DNA of 64,000 bases, from assembly GCF_900105175.1 (NCBI RefSeq), contig NZ_LT629771.1, positions 6,902,622 through 6,966,621 of the forward strand. The letters are read 5' to 3'. The notes beneath the pieces were generated by a model. That model did not search any database. It had not been told where the DNA came from and worked only from the letters and a program-made list of their open reading frames with translations. The position numbers and the translations under genes were made by a program. Position 1 is the stretch's first letter. Each line of letters starts with the position of its first letter. Shown piece after piece: positions 1 through 7,412 of this stretch. Source of the DNA: Jiangella sp. DSM 45060. GTDB taxonomy: Bacteria > Actinomycetota > Actinomycetes > Jiangellales > Jiangellaceae.

Positions 1-1
1 G

Positions 2-661
2 GTCGCGCTGGCGTCGGCGCACGGGTTGTCGGCGTTCGAGATCCTCGGCCGGCTGGTGCGCATGCAGGCGCGGGCCGCGCTGGGCGACTTCGCGTCGGCC
101 GACGAGCACGCCGCCGCGGCCGACGAGCTGGGCCGCCGGCACGAGCGGCCGCTGGTCGACGTGTTCACCCGCTGGTACCGGGCGGTGCGGCTGGCGTCCA
201 CGGGCGGTGCCGACGCCGTCGACGACGCCGAGGCCGCCTACCGCGCGGCGGCAGCCCGGCTGGAGGGCGCCGGCATGCCCGGCCTGGAGCGCGGGCTGCT
301 GCCGCTGGCGCTGCTCTGCCTGCGGGTCTGGCGCGATCGGCCGCTGACCTTCCCCGACGACACAGACTGGGGCCCGTACGCGCCCTGGGCCCGGCCGCTG
401 CTCCTGCTGGCCCGCGGCCGCCGCGCCGACGCCGCCGCGGCACTGCGGGTGCTGCCCGAGCCGCCGCGCGACCTGCTGGTCGAGGCCACCTGGTGCCTGG
501 CCGGGCGGGCCGCCCTGCAGGCAGGCGACCACGCGCTCGCGGCCCGGGCCCGGGCCGCCCTGGCGCCGGCGGCCGGCGAGCTGGCCGGGGCCGGCAGCGG
601 CGTCCTCACCGCCGGACCCGTGGCGCTGCACCTCGCCGCGCTGGACACTGGACTGTCATGA
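2..661 (+). CDS. C-terminal part of an alpha-helical (TPR-like) regulator, truncated by the window edge
   Basis: The frame is open from base 2, so the true start lies upstream; a TTG at 26 is only an internal codon. The visible 219 residues are Ala/Leu/Arg-rich helical repeats with the hydrophobic periodicity of TPR domains, as found at the C-terminus of LuxR/AfsR-type ATPase regulators such as the one at 9463. The stop overlaps the ATG of the next gene (ATGA at 658-661), so the two are probably translationally coupled. No DNA-binding or ATPase domain is visible here, so the family is inferred from repeat style only. Confidence 0.55.
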   Translation, partial: VALASAHGLSAFEILGRLVRMQARAALGDFASADEHAAAADELGRRHERPLVDVFTRWYRAVRLASTGGADAVDDAEAAYRAAAARLEGAGMPGLERGLLPLALLCLRVWRDRPLTFPDDTDWGPYAPWARPLLLLARGRRADAAAALRVLPEPPRDLLVEATWCLAGRAALQAGDHALAARARAALAPAAGELAGAGSGVLTAGPVALHLAALDTGLS

Positions 662-2040
662 GCGCTCCACGCGATGACTTCGACGCCGCCCTGGAGGTCG
701 CCAGCGCGCGCGCCCGGGCCTGGCTGCACGGATTGGACGAGCGGATCGTGCGTGCCGAGGTGGGCGCCGACGACGTCCGGGCGGCGCTGGGCACGTCGTT
801 GCCCGACGGGCCGTCCGACCCGGCCGAGGTGGTGCGGCTGCTGGCCGACGCGGCGGAACCGGGGCTGGTGGCGACGCCGTCGGGGCGGTTCTTCGGCTTC
901 GTCATCGGCGGCACGCTGCCGGCCGCGCTGGCGGCGGACTGGCTGGTCAGCGCGTGGGACCAGAACGCCGCCCTGCGTGCCGCCAGCCCGGCCGGCACCG
1001 CCGTCGACGACATCGCGGCGGCCTGGCTGCTCGACCTGCTGGGGCTGCCGTCCGGCGCGGGCGTCGGGTTCGTCACCGGCGCGACCATGGCGAACTTCGC
1101 CGGTCTGGCGGCCGCACGCGACTTCGTCCTGGCCCGGGCCGGCTGGGACGTCGGCGAGCACGGGCTGGCCGGGGCGCCGCGGGTCCGGGTACTGGTCGGC
1201 CGGGAGCGGCACGACTCCGTCGACTCCGCGCTGCGCTACCTCGGGCTCGGCGCGCCCGAGACCGTCGCCGTCGACGACGAGGGCCGCATGCGGGCCGACG
1301 CGTGCGCCGAGGCGCTGCGGGACGGCCCGCCGACCATCGTCTGCCTGCAGGCCGGCAACATCCACTCCGGCGGCTTCGACCCGTTCGCCGAGATCATCCC
1401 GGCCGCTCACGCCATCGGCGCCTGGGTGCACGTCGACGGCGCGTTCGGGCTGTGGGCGGGCGCGTCAGGGCGGACCCGCGGGCTGCTCGCGGGCGCCGAG
1501 ACCGCCGACTCGTGGGCCACCGACGCGCACAAGACGCTCAACGTGCCGTACGACAGCGGCATCGTCGCGGTCCGCGACCCCGCGGCCCTGCGCTCGGCCA
1601 TGAGCTACCACGCGGACTACCTGGTCACCGACGCGAGCTACCTCGAGCCTTACGAGCGGGTGCCGGAGCTGTCGCGGCGGGCGCGGTCGGTGCCGGTGTG
1701 GGCGGCGCTGCGTTCGCTCGGCCGGTCCGGGCTGGCCGAGCTGGTCGACCGTCTGTGCCGGCACGCGACCGCCTTCGCCGACGGCATCCGCCGCGACGTC
1801 CCCGGCGCCGAGGTGCTCAACGACGTCGTGTTCACCCAGGTCTGCCTCGCCTTCGGCGACGACGCCCGTACGCGCGAGGTCGGCCGGCGGCTGATGGCCG
1901 ACGGCACCGTCTGGATGACCGGCTCCCGGTGGCGCGGGCGCGAGGTGTTGCGCATCTCGGTGAGCAACTGGTCCACCGACGACGCCGACGTCGCCCGCGG
2001 CATCGACGCCCTGGTTCGGGCGGCCGCGTTCAGCCGGTGA
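658..2040 (+). CDS. PLP-dependent group II amino-acid decarboxylase
   Basis: 460 residues, the usual length for aromatic-L-amino-acid/tyrosine decarboxylase-like enzymes of the aspartate-aminotransferase fold. The Schiff-base lysine is K292 in the motif TDAHKTLN. An upstream HVDGAFG segment carries the Asp that contacts the pyridine nitrogen, and the N-terminal GRFFGFV..G segment is typical of the family. It would decarboxylate an aromatic or acidic amino acid in the cytosol; the substrate cannot be read from sequence. The ATG overlaps the upstream stop (ATGA). The 3' end overlaps the convergent 737-residue gene by 11 bp. Confidence 0.85.
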   Translation: MSAPRDDFDAALEVASARARAWLHGLDERIVRAEVGADDVRAALGTSLPDGPSDPAEVVRLLADAAEPGLVATPSGRFFGFVIGGTLPAALAADWLVSAWDQNAALRAASPAGTAVDDIAAAWLLDLLGLPSGAGVGFVTGATMANFAGLAAARDFVLARAGWDVGEHGLAGAPRVRVLVGRERHDSVDSALRYLGLGAPETVAVDDEGRMRADACAEALRDGPPTIVCLQAGNIHSGGFDPFAEIIPAAHAIGAWVHVDGAFGLWAGASGRTRGLLAGAETADSWATDAHKTLNVPYDSGIVAVRDPAALRSAMSYHADYLVTDASYLEPYERVPELSRRARSVPVWAALRSLGRSGLAELVDRLCRHATAFADGIRRDVPGAEVLNDVVFTQVCLAFGDDARTREVGRRLMADGTVWMTGSRWRGREVLRISVSNWSTDDADVARGIDALVRAAAFSR

Positions 2041-4243
2041 GGTACCAGTGCGGGCCGGCGGCCCAGCCGAGCAGCCGCCGCCCGCCGCCGGTTGTCGTCC
2101 CGTCGGCGCCGAACCGTCCGCCGTCCACCACGTGGGCGAGGCCGTCGACCGCCGGGGCGAAGCGGGTCAGCCCGGCGGCGTCGACGAGGGTGCGCAGGCG
2201 GCCGACGGCGGCGCGCTGCTCGGCGGCGTCGCAGAAGGACGCGAAGAAGATCGCCTGCCGCCACGCGTACGCCACGTTCTTGACGGTGATCAGCGCGGCG
2301 TGGTGGCCGGGCGCGGGCCGGGCCAGCCGGCGGACCAGCCAGGCGAAGGCGCGGCCGGTCAGATCGGGCGCGGCGCCCCGCAGCGCGTGCGGGTCCAGCA
2401 CGCGCAGCAGGGCCGCGAGGTTGTGCGTGGTGAGAATCTGGCTCTGCTCGATCACGGTCCCGTTGGCGGCGACGTGGCTGCCGCCGCCGGTACGGGCCTC
2501 GGCCGCGCGCTCGGCGCAGAGTGCGGCGAACGCGTCGGCGGTGACGGGGCGGGCGTCCGGGCCTGGCGGCTCGGGCGGGTCCGGCGGCGGCTCGTGGGCG
2601 CGCCAGAACGCCGCGTCGGGCAGGTCGTAGTACCGGGCGTACAGCGTGCCGGCCAGTTCCGTGCTGGCGAGCGCGGCGGCGTCGTGCCACTTGCGGGCGA
2701 ACGTGCCCATGAAGATGTCCGCCGCGACCTCCTCGACCAGCGGCAGCCGGACATCGGCGTGCGCGGCGAGCGCGCTCAGCTCGCGCACCAGCGGGTTCGG
2801 CAGGATCGCCTGCGGGAAGGCTGTCAGCGCGAGCAGCGCCGTCCGCCGCAGCGTCGCCCGGGCGGCCTCCGTCACCGGCGCCCGCAGCGGCGCGAGCGCG
2901 CTCACCCAGGGCAGCTCCTCGAACCGGACCTGGTGCTCCAGGTTCAGCAGCAGCAGGCCGCGCCGGCGACGGAACGCGGCGTAGGTCTGCGCGTACAGCC
3001 GGCGCAGGGCGGGATCGTCGAACCCGGCGGCCAGCAGCGGCCCCGTCAGCTGTGGCAGTACGCCGGCGAGCACGTCGCCGGAGCCGATGATCCCGCGGTC
3101 GACCAGCGTCTCGGCGGGCGCGGCCCAGGCCCGCTCGACCTTCGCGGCCAGCCCGCGCGGCACCGGCCGCCCCTCGGTGACGGTGTCCACGGACGGCACG
3201 CCGTCGTCGGCCGGGTACGGCTCCAGCCGGTCGGCGAGCACGTGCGCGATCGCGGCGTGCGTCGGCCGGGCGGCGACGTCGGCCTGGACGGCGCGCAGCG
3301 CGGCCCGCCGCGGCGACCCGGGCGCGCCGTGCGCCGTGACGGTGTTGGCCAGTGCGCGCCGGATCCAGCCGACCTCGCGGCCGGTGAGCGACGAGCTGTC
3401 GTCGGGGCAGCGTTCGAGCGCGGCCCGCAGCCGGGCGGCGTTGCTCTTCGGGTGCCGGGGCGGCAGTGCGGCGGCGTCGGCCAGCCAGCCGGCGCGACGC
3501 TCGGCCCAGTCGTCCGGCCAGCGGCGGCATGGCCAGCCGCCGCGTACCACGCCGTCGCCGTCCAGTTCGGGCAGCGGCCCCTCGACCGTGTCGCACCACA
3601 GCTCGACCAGCCGGTCGTCCAACGGCGCGGCCGCCAGTGTCGCGCGCATCGCGTCGATCTGCGGCGGCACCCGCCGCGAGCGCAGCGCCGCCTGGACCGC
3701 GCCGGCCGACTCCAGGTGCACCGCCGTCCCGTCCGGAGGAGCGGTCGCGGCGGGCGGCGGGGTGAACCGGAGCCGGTCCAGCCAGGGCCACAGCTCGGCG
3801 ACGAGGTCGAGCGCGGCCTCGTGGTGTCCGTGTGCCAGCAGCCAGGCGACCGTCGGCAGCGCGGCGTCCTCGGGCAGCTCGACCCGGTACCGGCCGGACT
3901 CCAGCAGCGCCAGCAACTCGGCCTGCCCCTCGTCGCCGAGATACCAGCGGTTCGGCTGTTCACCGGCCGGCCGTTCGGCCAGCAGCCGGCCGGTCGCGAA
4001 GCCGCCGTGCACGACCTCGAGCGTCGCCCACGCCGGGACGTCCGCGACCGGGGTACGCGAGCCGATTCTCAGCCGGCCACGGGCCATCCCGTCGAGCACC
4101 GCGTGCCAGCGCCCGGCCTTGGCCAGCGACCGCTCCCGCACCGCCGGGTCGTCGTGCTCGACCGCCATCCGCAGCGCGCGGCGGAACCGGCCGAAGGCGT
4201 AACCGCCCACGAGACCCCCGTCCGGTCGGCCGGCATTCGACAT
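2030..4243 (-). CDS. 737-residue protein of unknown function preceded by a tRNA-like element
   Basis: I do not recognise a characterised family. The protein is largely helical, soluble and Trp/Arg-rich, with no membrane segment or P-loop. Its most motif-like stretches are NGTVIEQSQILTTHNLA near residue 592, VKNVAYAWRQAIFF near 651, and an N-terminal YAFGRFRRALR. The first ATG (4243) is also the last three bases of a tRNA-like cloverleaf (4241-4310), and no good Shine-Dalgarno lies 5-12 nt before it. GTG at 4210 follows a GGGGG tract 5 nt upstream and is a credible alternative start (726 residues). It lies downstream of, and possibly in one operon with, xylA and the arginase-like gene. Intact length and reading frame argue for a functional gene. 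Confidence 0.75.
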   Translation of the reverse strand: MSNAGRPDGGLVGGYAFGRFRRALRMAVEHDDPAVRERSLAKAGRWHAVLDGMARGRLRIGSRTPVADVPAWATLEVVHGGFATGRLLAERPAGEQPNRWYLGDEGQAELLALLESGRYRVELPEDAALPTVAWLLAHGHHEAALDLVAELWPWLDRLRFTPPPAATAPPDGTAVHLESAGAVQAALRSRRVPPQIDAMRATLAAAPLDDRLVELWCDTVEGPLPELDGDGVVRGGWPCRRWPDDWAERRAGWLADAAALPPRHPKSNAARLRAALERCPDDSSSLTGREVGWIRRALANTVTAHGAPGSPRRAALRAVQADVAARPTHAAIAHVLADRLEPYPADDGVPSVDTVTEGRPVPRGLAAKVERAWAAPAETLVDRGIIGSGDVLAGVLPQLTGPLLAAGFDDPALRRLYAQTYAAFRRRRGLLLLNLEHQVRFEELPWVSALAPLRAPVTEAARATLRRTALLALTAFPQAILPNPLVRELSALAAHADVRLPLVEEVAADIFMGTFARKWHDAAALASTELAGTLYARYYDLPDAAFWRAHEPPPDPPEPPGPDARPVTADAFAALCAERAAEARTGGGSHVAANGTVIEQSQILTTHNLAALLRVLDPHALRGAAPDLTGRAFAWLVRRLARPAPGHHAALITVKNVAYAWRQAIFFASFCDAAEQRAAVGRLRTLVDAAGLTRFAPAVDGLAHVVDGGRFGADGTTTGGGRRLLGWAAGPHWYLTG

Positions 4244-4310
4244 GGAGGCAGGACTCGAACCTGCGCCCTCCCGGTCCCAGCCAGGCGATCTGCCACTGAT
4301 CTACTCCATG
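4241..4310 (-). ncRNA. tRNA-like cloverleaf whose 3' end contains the start codon of the 737-residue gene
   Basis: Read on the - strand from 4310: a perfect 7-bp acceptor stem (CATGGAG with CTCCATG), T8 and A9, a 4-bp D stem (GATC/GATC) around AGTGGCA, G26, a 5-bp anticodon stem (CCTGG/CCGGG), a 5-nt variable region (AGGGC), and a perfect 5-bp T stem (GCAGG/CCTGC) around TTCGAGT. All signature tRNA bases (T8, GG in the D loop, G53, TTC, A58, C61) are present. The anticodon loop is only 6 nt (CTGGGA; 8 nt if one pair opens), there is no encoded CCA, and the following base is T. The first pair is C-G and the loop holds GGG, both reminiscent of bacterial tRNA-Pro. The 3' ATG (4243-4241) starts the next gene, so cloverleaf folding and initiation at that codon exclude each other. 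Confidence 0.75.
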
Positions 4311-4324
4311 TGGTTCGCGCTCAT
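4301..4324 (-). CDS. Possible 7-codon leader ORF between the arginase-like gene and the tRNA-like element
   Basis: ATG at 4324 overlaps the stop of the arginase-like gene (ATGA) and opens the frame M-S-A-N-H-M-E, ending at TAG 4303-4301 just inside the D-stem region of the tRNA-like element. It is in the same frame as the 737-residue gene. A ribosome terminating at the upstream gene could reinitiate here and run into the 5' acceptor strand, which would unfold the cloverleaf. This may also be chance. Confidence 0.25.
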   Translation of the reverse strand: MSANHME

Positions 4325-5181
4325 CGTACGATCCCGTGCAGCAGTTTCACGATGCGTTTTGCGTACTCGCCGGACGGGTCGAGGTCGGCTCGGAAGTCGG
4401 CGACGCTGATGCCGAGCAGCCGGGGTGACGCGGCCAGCGGCGCGAGCGCGTCGGCCAGTTGTGCCGACGACGGCCCGCCCGGCTGCGGGTACGACACCGC
4501 GGGCAGCGCCGACGGGTCGAGCACGTCGAGGTCGATGTGCAGCCAGATCCCGGCGCCGCCGAGGAGGTCGCGCGCCGCGTGGCCGGCCGCCGCCGGGTCG
4601 GCCAGCAGCTCCGGCGCCGCGATCCGGTGCATCGCGTCCGGCAGCCGGGCCACCTCGGCGGCCGACGCCGGGTCCAGGTCCTCGGTCCGGTGCCCGAGCA
4701 GGACGACGGCGGACGGGTCCAGCATCGGCACCGTCTCGCCCAGCGCGATGAGCGACGGCGCGCCGGACCCGGTGAGGATCGCCAGCTCCATGTCGGCGGT
4801 CTCGCCGGTGTCCGACGCGGCGCCGTCCAGGTAGTCGGGGTGGCCGTCGAGGAACCACAGCCCGTCCGGGCGCAGCGCCGGGACCACACCGAGCAGCAGG
4901 CTGCAGTCGCCGCCCACGACCAGTGGCCGCGAACCGGGCCGGCCCCGCAGCGCGGCGGTCAGCGACGCCGTCAGCGCCCGCGCCGCCGCGATGGTCGACG
5001 GCAGCGCCAGCACCCCGGTCTCCGGGTCCCGGACGGCGCCGGCGATGACGGTGTCCGCGTCGCCCAGGTCCGCCTCGACCAGCGACGTCAGTCCGGCCGC
5101 CCGCAACGCGGCGGGCGCCGCCGCCTCACCCCGTCCGGACGCGGAGCAGTCCCACGGGGCGCCGAGCAGGAACCAGCTCAC
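4321..5181 (-). CDS. Arginase/agmatinase-family ureohydrolase
   Basis: 286 residues from GTG 5181, which follows a GAGG 3 nt upstream and starts 8 nt after the xylA stop. The ureohydrolase Mn(II)-site motifs are visible: DGHPD at 112-116 and HIDLDVLDPS in the C-terminal half. The first motif reads GGDCS (90-94), with Cys where arginases and agmatinases usually have a metal-binding His (GGDHS), so metal occupancy or substrate may differ. Family members hydrolyse guanidino groups to urea (arginine, agmatine, guanidinobutyrate and others); the substrate is undetermined. It is the middle gene of a xylA-led - strand operon. Confidence 0.8.
   Translation of the reverse strand: MSWFLLGAPWDCSASGRGEAAAPAALRAAGLTSLVEADLGDADTVIAGAVRDPETGVLALPSTIAAARALTASLTAALRGRPGSRPLVVGGDCSLLLGVVPALRPDGLWFLDGHPDYLDGAASDTGETADMELAILTGSGAPSLIALGETVPMLDPSAVVLLGHRTEDLDPASAAEVARLPDAMHRIAAPELLADPAAAGHAARDLLGGAGIWLHIDLDVLDPSALPAVSYPQPGGPSSAQLADALAPLAASPRLLGISVADFRADLDPSGEYAKRIVKLLHGIVR
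4323..4350 (-). promoter_or_regulatory. Weak candidate promoter for the tRNA-like element
   Basis: GTGAAA (4350-4345), 16-nt spacer, TACGAT (4328-4323), lying inside the 3' end of the arginase-like gene. The predicted start of transcription falls about 6 nt before the cloverleaf. The -35 matches TTGACA at only 4 of 6 positions, so this is a suggestion only. Confidence 0.25.
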
Positions 5182-5189
5182 CCTCGATC

Positions 5190-6347
5190 TCAGCGGACCC
5201 CGTACAGGTAGTCCAGCGCCAGCTGGTCGAGCCGCTCGAACGCCATGCCGCGCTGCGCCGCCTCCTCGGGGTCGAACACGTCGGCCCGCAGCGAGTCGAC
5301 GGTCTCGCCGGGCGCCGCCGTGGGCGTGGCCAGCTGGTCCAGCCGGGCCGCGGCCAGCGCCTCCTGGACCTCCGGGTCGGCGCGGAACGCGGCGGTCTTC
5401 TCGCGCAGGATCAGGTAGTTGCGCATGCACCCCGCGGCCGATGCCCAGACGCCGTCCATGTCCTCGGTGCGCGGCGGCTTGAAGTCGAAGTGCCGCGGGC
5501 CGTCGTAGCCGCCGGACTCGATGACGTCGACGGTCCAGAACGCGCCGCGGGCGTTGCCGGCGCCGAACCGGAAGTCCTGGTCGTAGCGCGGGCCGGTCTG
5601 GCCGTTGAGGTCGATGTGGAAGAGCTTGCCGTGCCACAGCGCCTGGGCGATGCCGTGCGCGTAGTTCATCGACGCCATCTCCTCGTGCCCGACCTCGGGG
5701 TTGAGGCCGACCAGCTCGGGGTGCTCGAGCTCGTTGATGAACGCGATGGCGTGGCCGATGGTCGGCAGCAGGATGTCGCCGCGCGGCTCGTTCGGCTTCG
5801 GCTCGATGGCCACCCTGAGGTCGTAGCCGCGGTCGAGGATGTACTGGCCGAGGAGGTCGAACGCCTCCTTGTAGCGGTCGAGCGCGGCCCTGATGTCCTT
5901 GGCGGCGCCCGACTCGGCGCCCTCGCGGCCGCCCCAGGCGACGAACACCTTGGCGCCCAGCTCGGCGCCGAGGTCGATCTGGTCGGCGGCCTTGCGGACG
6001 GCGAAGCGGCGCACGTCGCGGTCGTTGTTGGTGAACCCGCCGTCGCGGAAGACCGGGTGCGAGAACAGGTTCGTGGTGACCATCGGGACCTGCAGGCCGG
6101 TCTCGTCGAGGGCCGCGCGGAACGGCTTCAGCGCGGCGTCGCGCTCGGACGGCGACGCCCCGAACGGGATGACGTCGTTGTCGTGGAACGTGATGCCGTA
6201 GGCGCCCAGTTCGGCCAGCTTGTGCACGGCGTGCGCGGGGTCGAGCCGCGGGCGGACGGCGCCGCCGAACACATCGACGCCCTCCCAGCCGACCGTCCAG
6301 AGGCCGAAGGAGAACCTGTCCTCACGGGTGGGGGTGTAGTCGTTCAT
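5190..6347 (-). CDS. xylA: Xylose isomerase
   Basis: 385 residues, matching actinobacterial class I xylose isomerases (387-395). It interconverts D-xylose and D-xylulose in the cytosol. Signatures include FHDNDV with the catalytic His-Asp, [10 protein letters not shown], the metal-ligand segment [11 protein letters not shown], and HIDLNGQ. ATG 6347 has a GGAGG about 8 nt upstream. A palindrome (6363-6373) lies immediately upstream of the ribosome-binding site, and a similar one precedes the divergent gene, implying control by the LacI regulator at 7409. No xylulokinase gene is adjacent in this window. Confidence 0.97.
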   Translation of the reverse strand: MNDYTPTREDRFSFGLWTVGWEGVDVFGGAVRPRLDPAHAVHKLAELGAYGITFHDNDVIPFGASPSERDAALKPFRAALDETGLQVPMVTTNLFSHPVFRDGGFTNNDRDVRRFAVRKAADQIDLGAELGAKVFVAWGGREGAESGAAKDIRAALDRYKEAFDLLGQYILDRGYDLRVAIEPKPNEPRGDILLPTIGHAIAFINELEHPELVGLNPEVGHEEMASMNYAHGIAQALWHGKLFHIDLNGQTGPRYDQDFRFGAGNARGAFWTVDVIESGGYDGPRHFDFKPPRTEDMDGVWASAAGCMRNYLILREKTAAFRADPEVQEALAAARLDQLATPTAAPGETVDSLRADVFDPEEAAQRGMAFERLDQLALDYLYGVR

Positions 6348-6362
6348 GAGCGCGGCCTCCAG

Positions 6363-6373
6363 CCGAAAGTTTC
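6363..6373. promoter_or_regulatory. Putative LacI-type operator in the xylA promoter
   Basis: CCGAAAGTTTC is the reverse complement of the first 11 bases of the palindrome at 6472-6484 apart from the shortened end. GAAASTTTC cores are typical of actinobacterial LacI/GalR operators. It lies just downstream of the predicted xylA transcription start and next to its Shine-Dalgarno, a roadblock position. Confidence 0.55.
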
Positions 6374-6387
6374 TAGCGTGTGACGCC

Positions 6388-6417
6388 ACCCTAGGCCTGG
6401 GCCGAATGGCATCGCAA
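6388..6417 (-). promoter_or_regulatory. Candidate vegetative promoter of xylA
   Basis: TTGCGA (6417-6412), 18-nt spacer, TAGGGT (6393-6388) on the - strand. The -10 fits TAnnnT. The predicted start near 6381 is followed at once by the operator-like palindrome. Confidence 0.4.
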
Positions 6418-6434
6418 GGGCTGGACGTGGGTCA

Positions 6435-6464
6435 TTGACGTCGTTCTGTGACCCTCGTTACGGT
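6435..6464 (+). promoter_or_regulatory. Candidate vegetative promoter of the FAH-family gene
   Basis: TTGACG (6435-6440), 18-nt spacer, TACGGT (6459-6464). Good agreement with the HrdB/SigA consensus. The predicted start near 6471 abuts the palindrome at 6472-6484. Confidence 0.5.
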
Positions 6465-6471
6465 GGCGGTT

Positions 6472-6484
6472 CCGAAACTTTCGG
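6472..6484. promoter_or_regulatory. Putative LacI-type operator of the FAH/LacI operon
   Basis: CCGAAACTTTCGG is a 13-bp palindrome with a central mismatch base. It covers the predicted transcription start of the downstream genes and resembles the xylA-side site. The regulator encoded at 7409 is the natural candidate ligand-responsive repressor. Confidence 0.6.
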
Positions 6485-6497
6485 CGAACGGAGTCTC

Positions 6498-7412
6498 ATG
6501 GTGCTGCTGGTCAGGTTCGCGACGTCCGCGTCGGCGGTCGCGAGCGTCGGCGTGCTCGACGGCGACACCGTCACCACGCTCGACGCGGCCGGGTCGCTCG
6601 GCGAGCTGTGGCGGTTGCCGCTGGCGTCGCTGCGCTCCGTCGTCGAGGGCGCGTCCGGGCCGGCGTTCCCCGTCGACGGCGTGTCGCTGCTGCCGCCCGT
6701 CGACGGTGCCACCGAGGTGTGGGCCTGCGGCGTCACGTACAAGGTGTCCGAGGAGGCGCGGGTCGAGGAGAGCGAGCGGGCCGCGTCGGTCTACGAGCAG
6801 GTCTACGACGCCGAGCGGCCGGAGCTGTTCTTCAAGTCCGTCGCCTGGCGGGTGGTCGGCGACGGCGAGCCCATCGCCGTCCGCGCCGACTCCCACCTCG
6901 ACGTCCCGGAGCCGGAGGTCGCGGTCGTCGTCACCGCGCACGGCGAGATCGCCGGGTACACCGTCTGCAACGACGTCTCGTCGCGCACCATCGAGGGCGA
7001 GAACCCGCTCTACCTCCCGCAGGCCAAGGCCTACCTCGGCGCGTGCGCCGTCGGCCCGGGCGTCCGGCCCGCGTGGGAGGTGCCCGACCCGTACGCGCTG
7101 CCGGTCTCGATGCGTATCACCCGGTCCGGGGCGGAGGACTGGTCGGGCGAGGCGAGCACGTCGCAGCTGCGCCGCCGGTTCGACGAGCTGGTGTCGTTCC
7201 TGGTGCGCGCCGACGTCTTCCCCGACGGCGCCGTGCTGTCCACCGGCACCTGCCTGGTCCCGGCCGCGCCGTGGACGCTGCGGGCGGGCGACGTCGTCCG
7301 CATCGAGGTCGGCGGTGTCGGCGTGCTGGCCAACCCGGTGGTCGAGGGCGTCGAGGCGATGTCGTGGCTGGTCGACGCCCGCGACGACGTCAGGCTGCGT
7401 GCGGCGCCGTGA
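6498..7412 (+). CDS. Fumarylacetoacetate-hydrolase-family protein (sugar-acid dehydratase candidate)
   Basis: 304 residues from ATG 6498, with ACGGAG as ribosome-binding site. The C-terminal FAH fold is recognisable: EPEVAVVV supplies the acidic metal ligands, followed by GYTVCNDVSSR, and STGTCLVP near the end. Members include fumarylacetoacetase, 2-hydroxyhepta-2,4-diene-1,7-dioate isomerase and 2-keto-3-deoxy-sugar-acid dehydratases. Its position between xylA and a LacI regulator, sharing operator-like sites, favours a role with a pentose or sugar acid (for example 2-keto-3-deoxy-arabinonate); this is inference. The stop overlaps the LacI start (GTGA). Confidence 0.8.
   Translation: MVLLVRFATSASAVASVGVLDGDTVTTLDAAGSLGELWRLPLASLRSVVEGASGPAFPVDGVSLLPPVDGATEVWACGVTYKVSEEARVEESERAASVYEQVYDAERPELFFKSVAWRVVGDGEPIAVRADSHLDVPEPEVAVVVTAHGEIAGYTVCNDVSSRTIEGENPLYLPQAKAYLGACAVGPGVRPAWEVPDPYALPVSMRITRSGAEDWSGEASTSQLRRRFDELVSFLVRADVFPDGAVLSTGTCLVPAAPWTLRAGDVVRIEVGGVGVLANPVVEGVEAMSWLVDARDDVRLRAAP

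Noticed and set aside
4241..4310. Annotating the element as an ordinary tRNA gene
   Set aside because: Six-nucleotide anticodon loop, palindromic CATGGAG acceptor, no CCA and overlap with a start codon do not fit a standard elongator tRNA.
2048..4834. Long + strand open frame opposite the 737-residue gene
   Set aside because: Composition is that of an antisense shadow; it also crosses the tRNA-like element.
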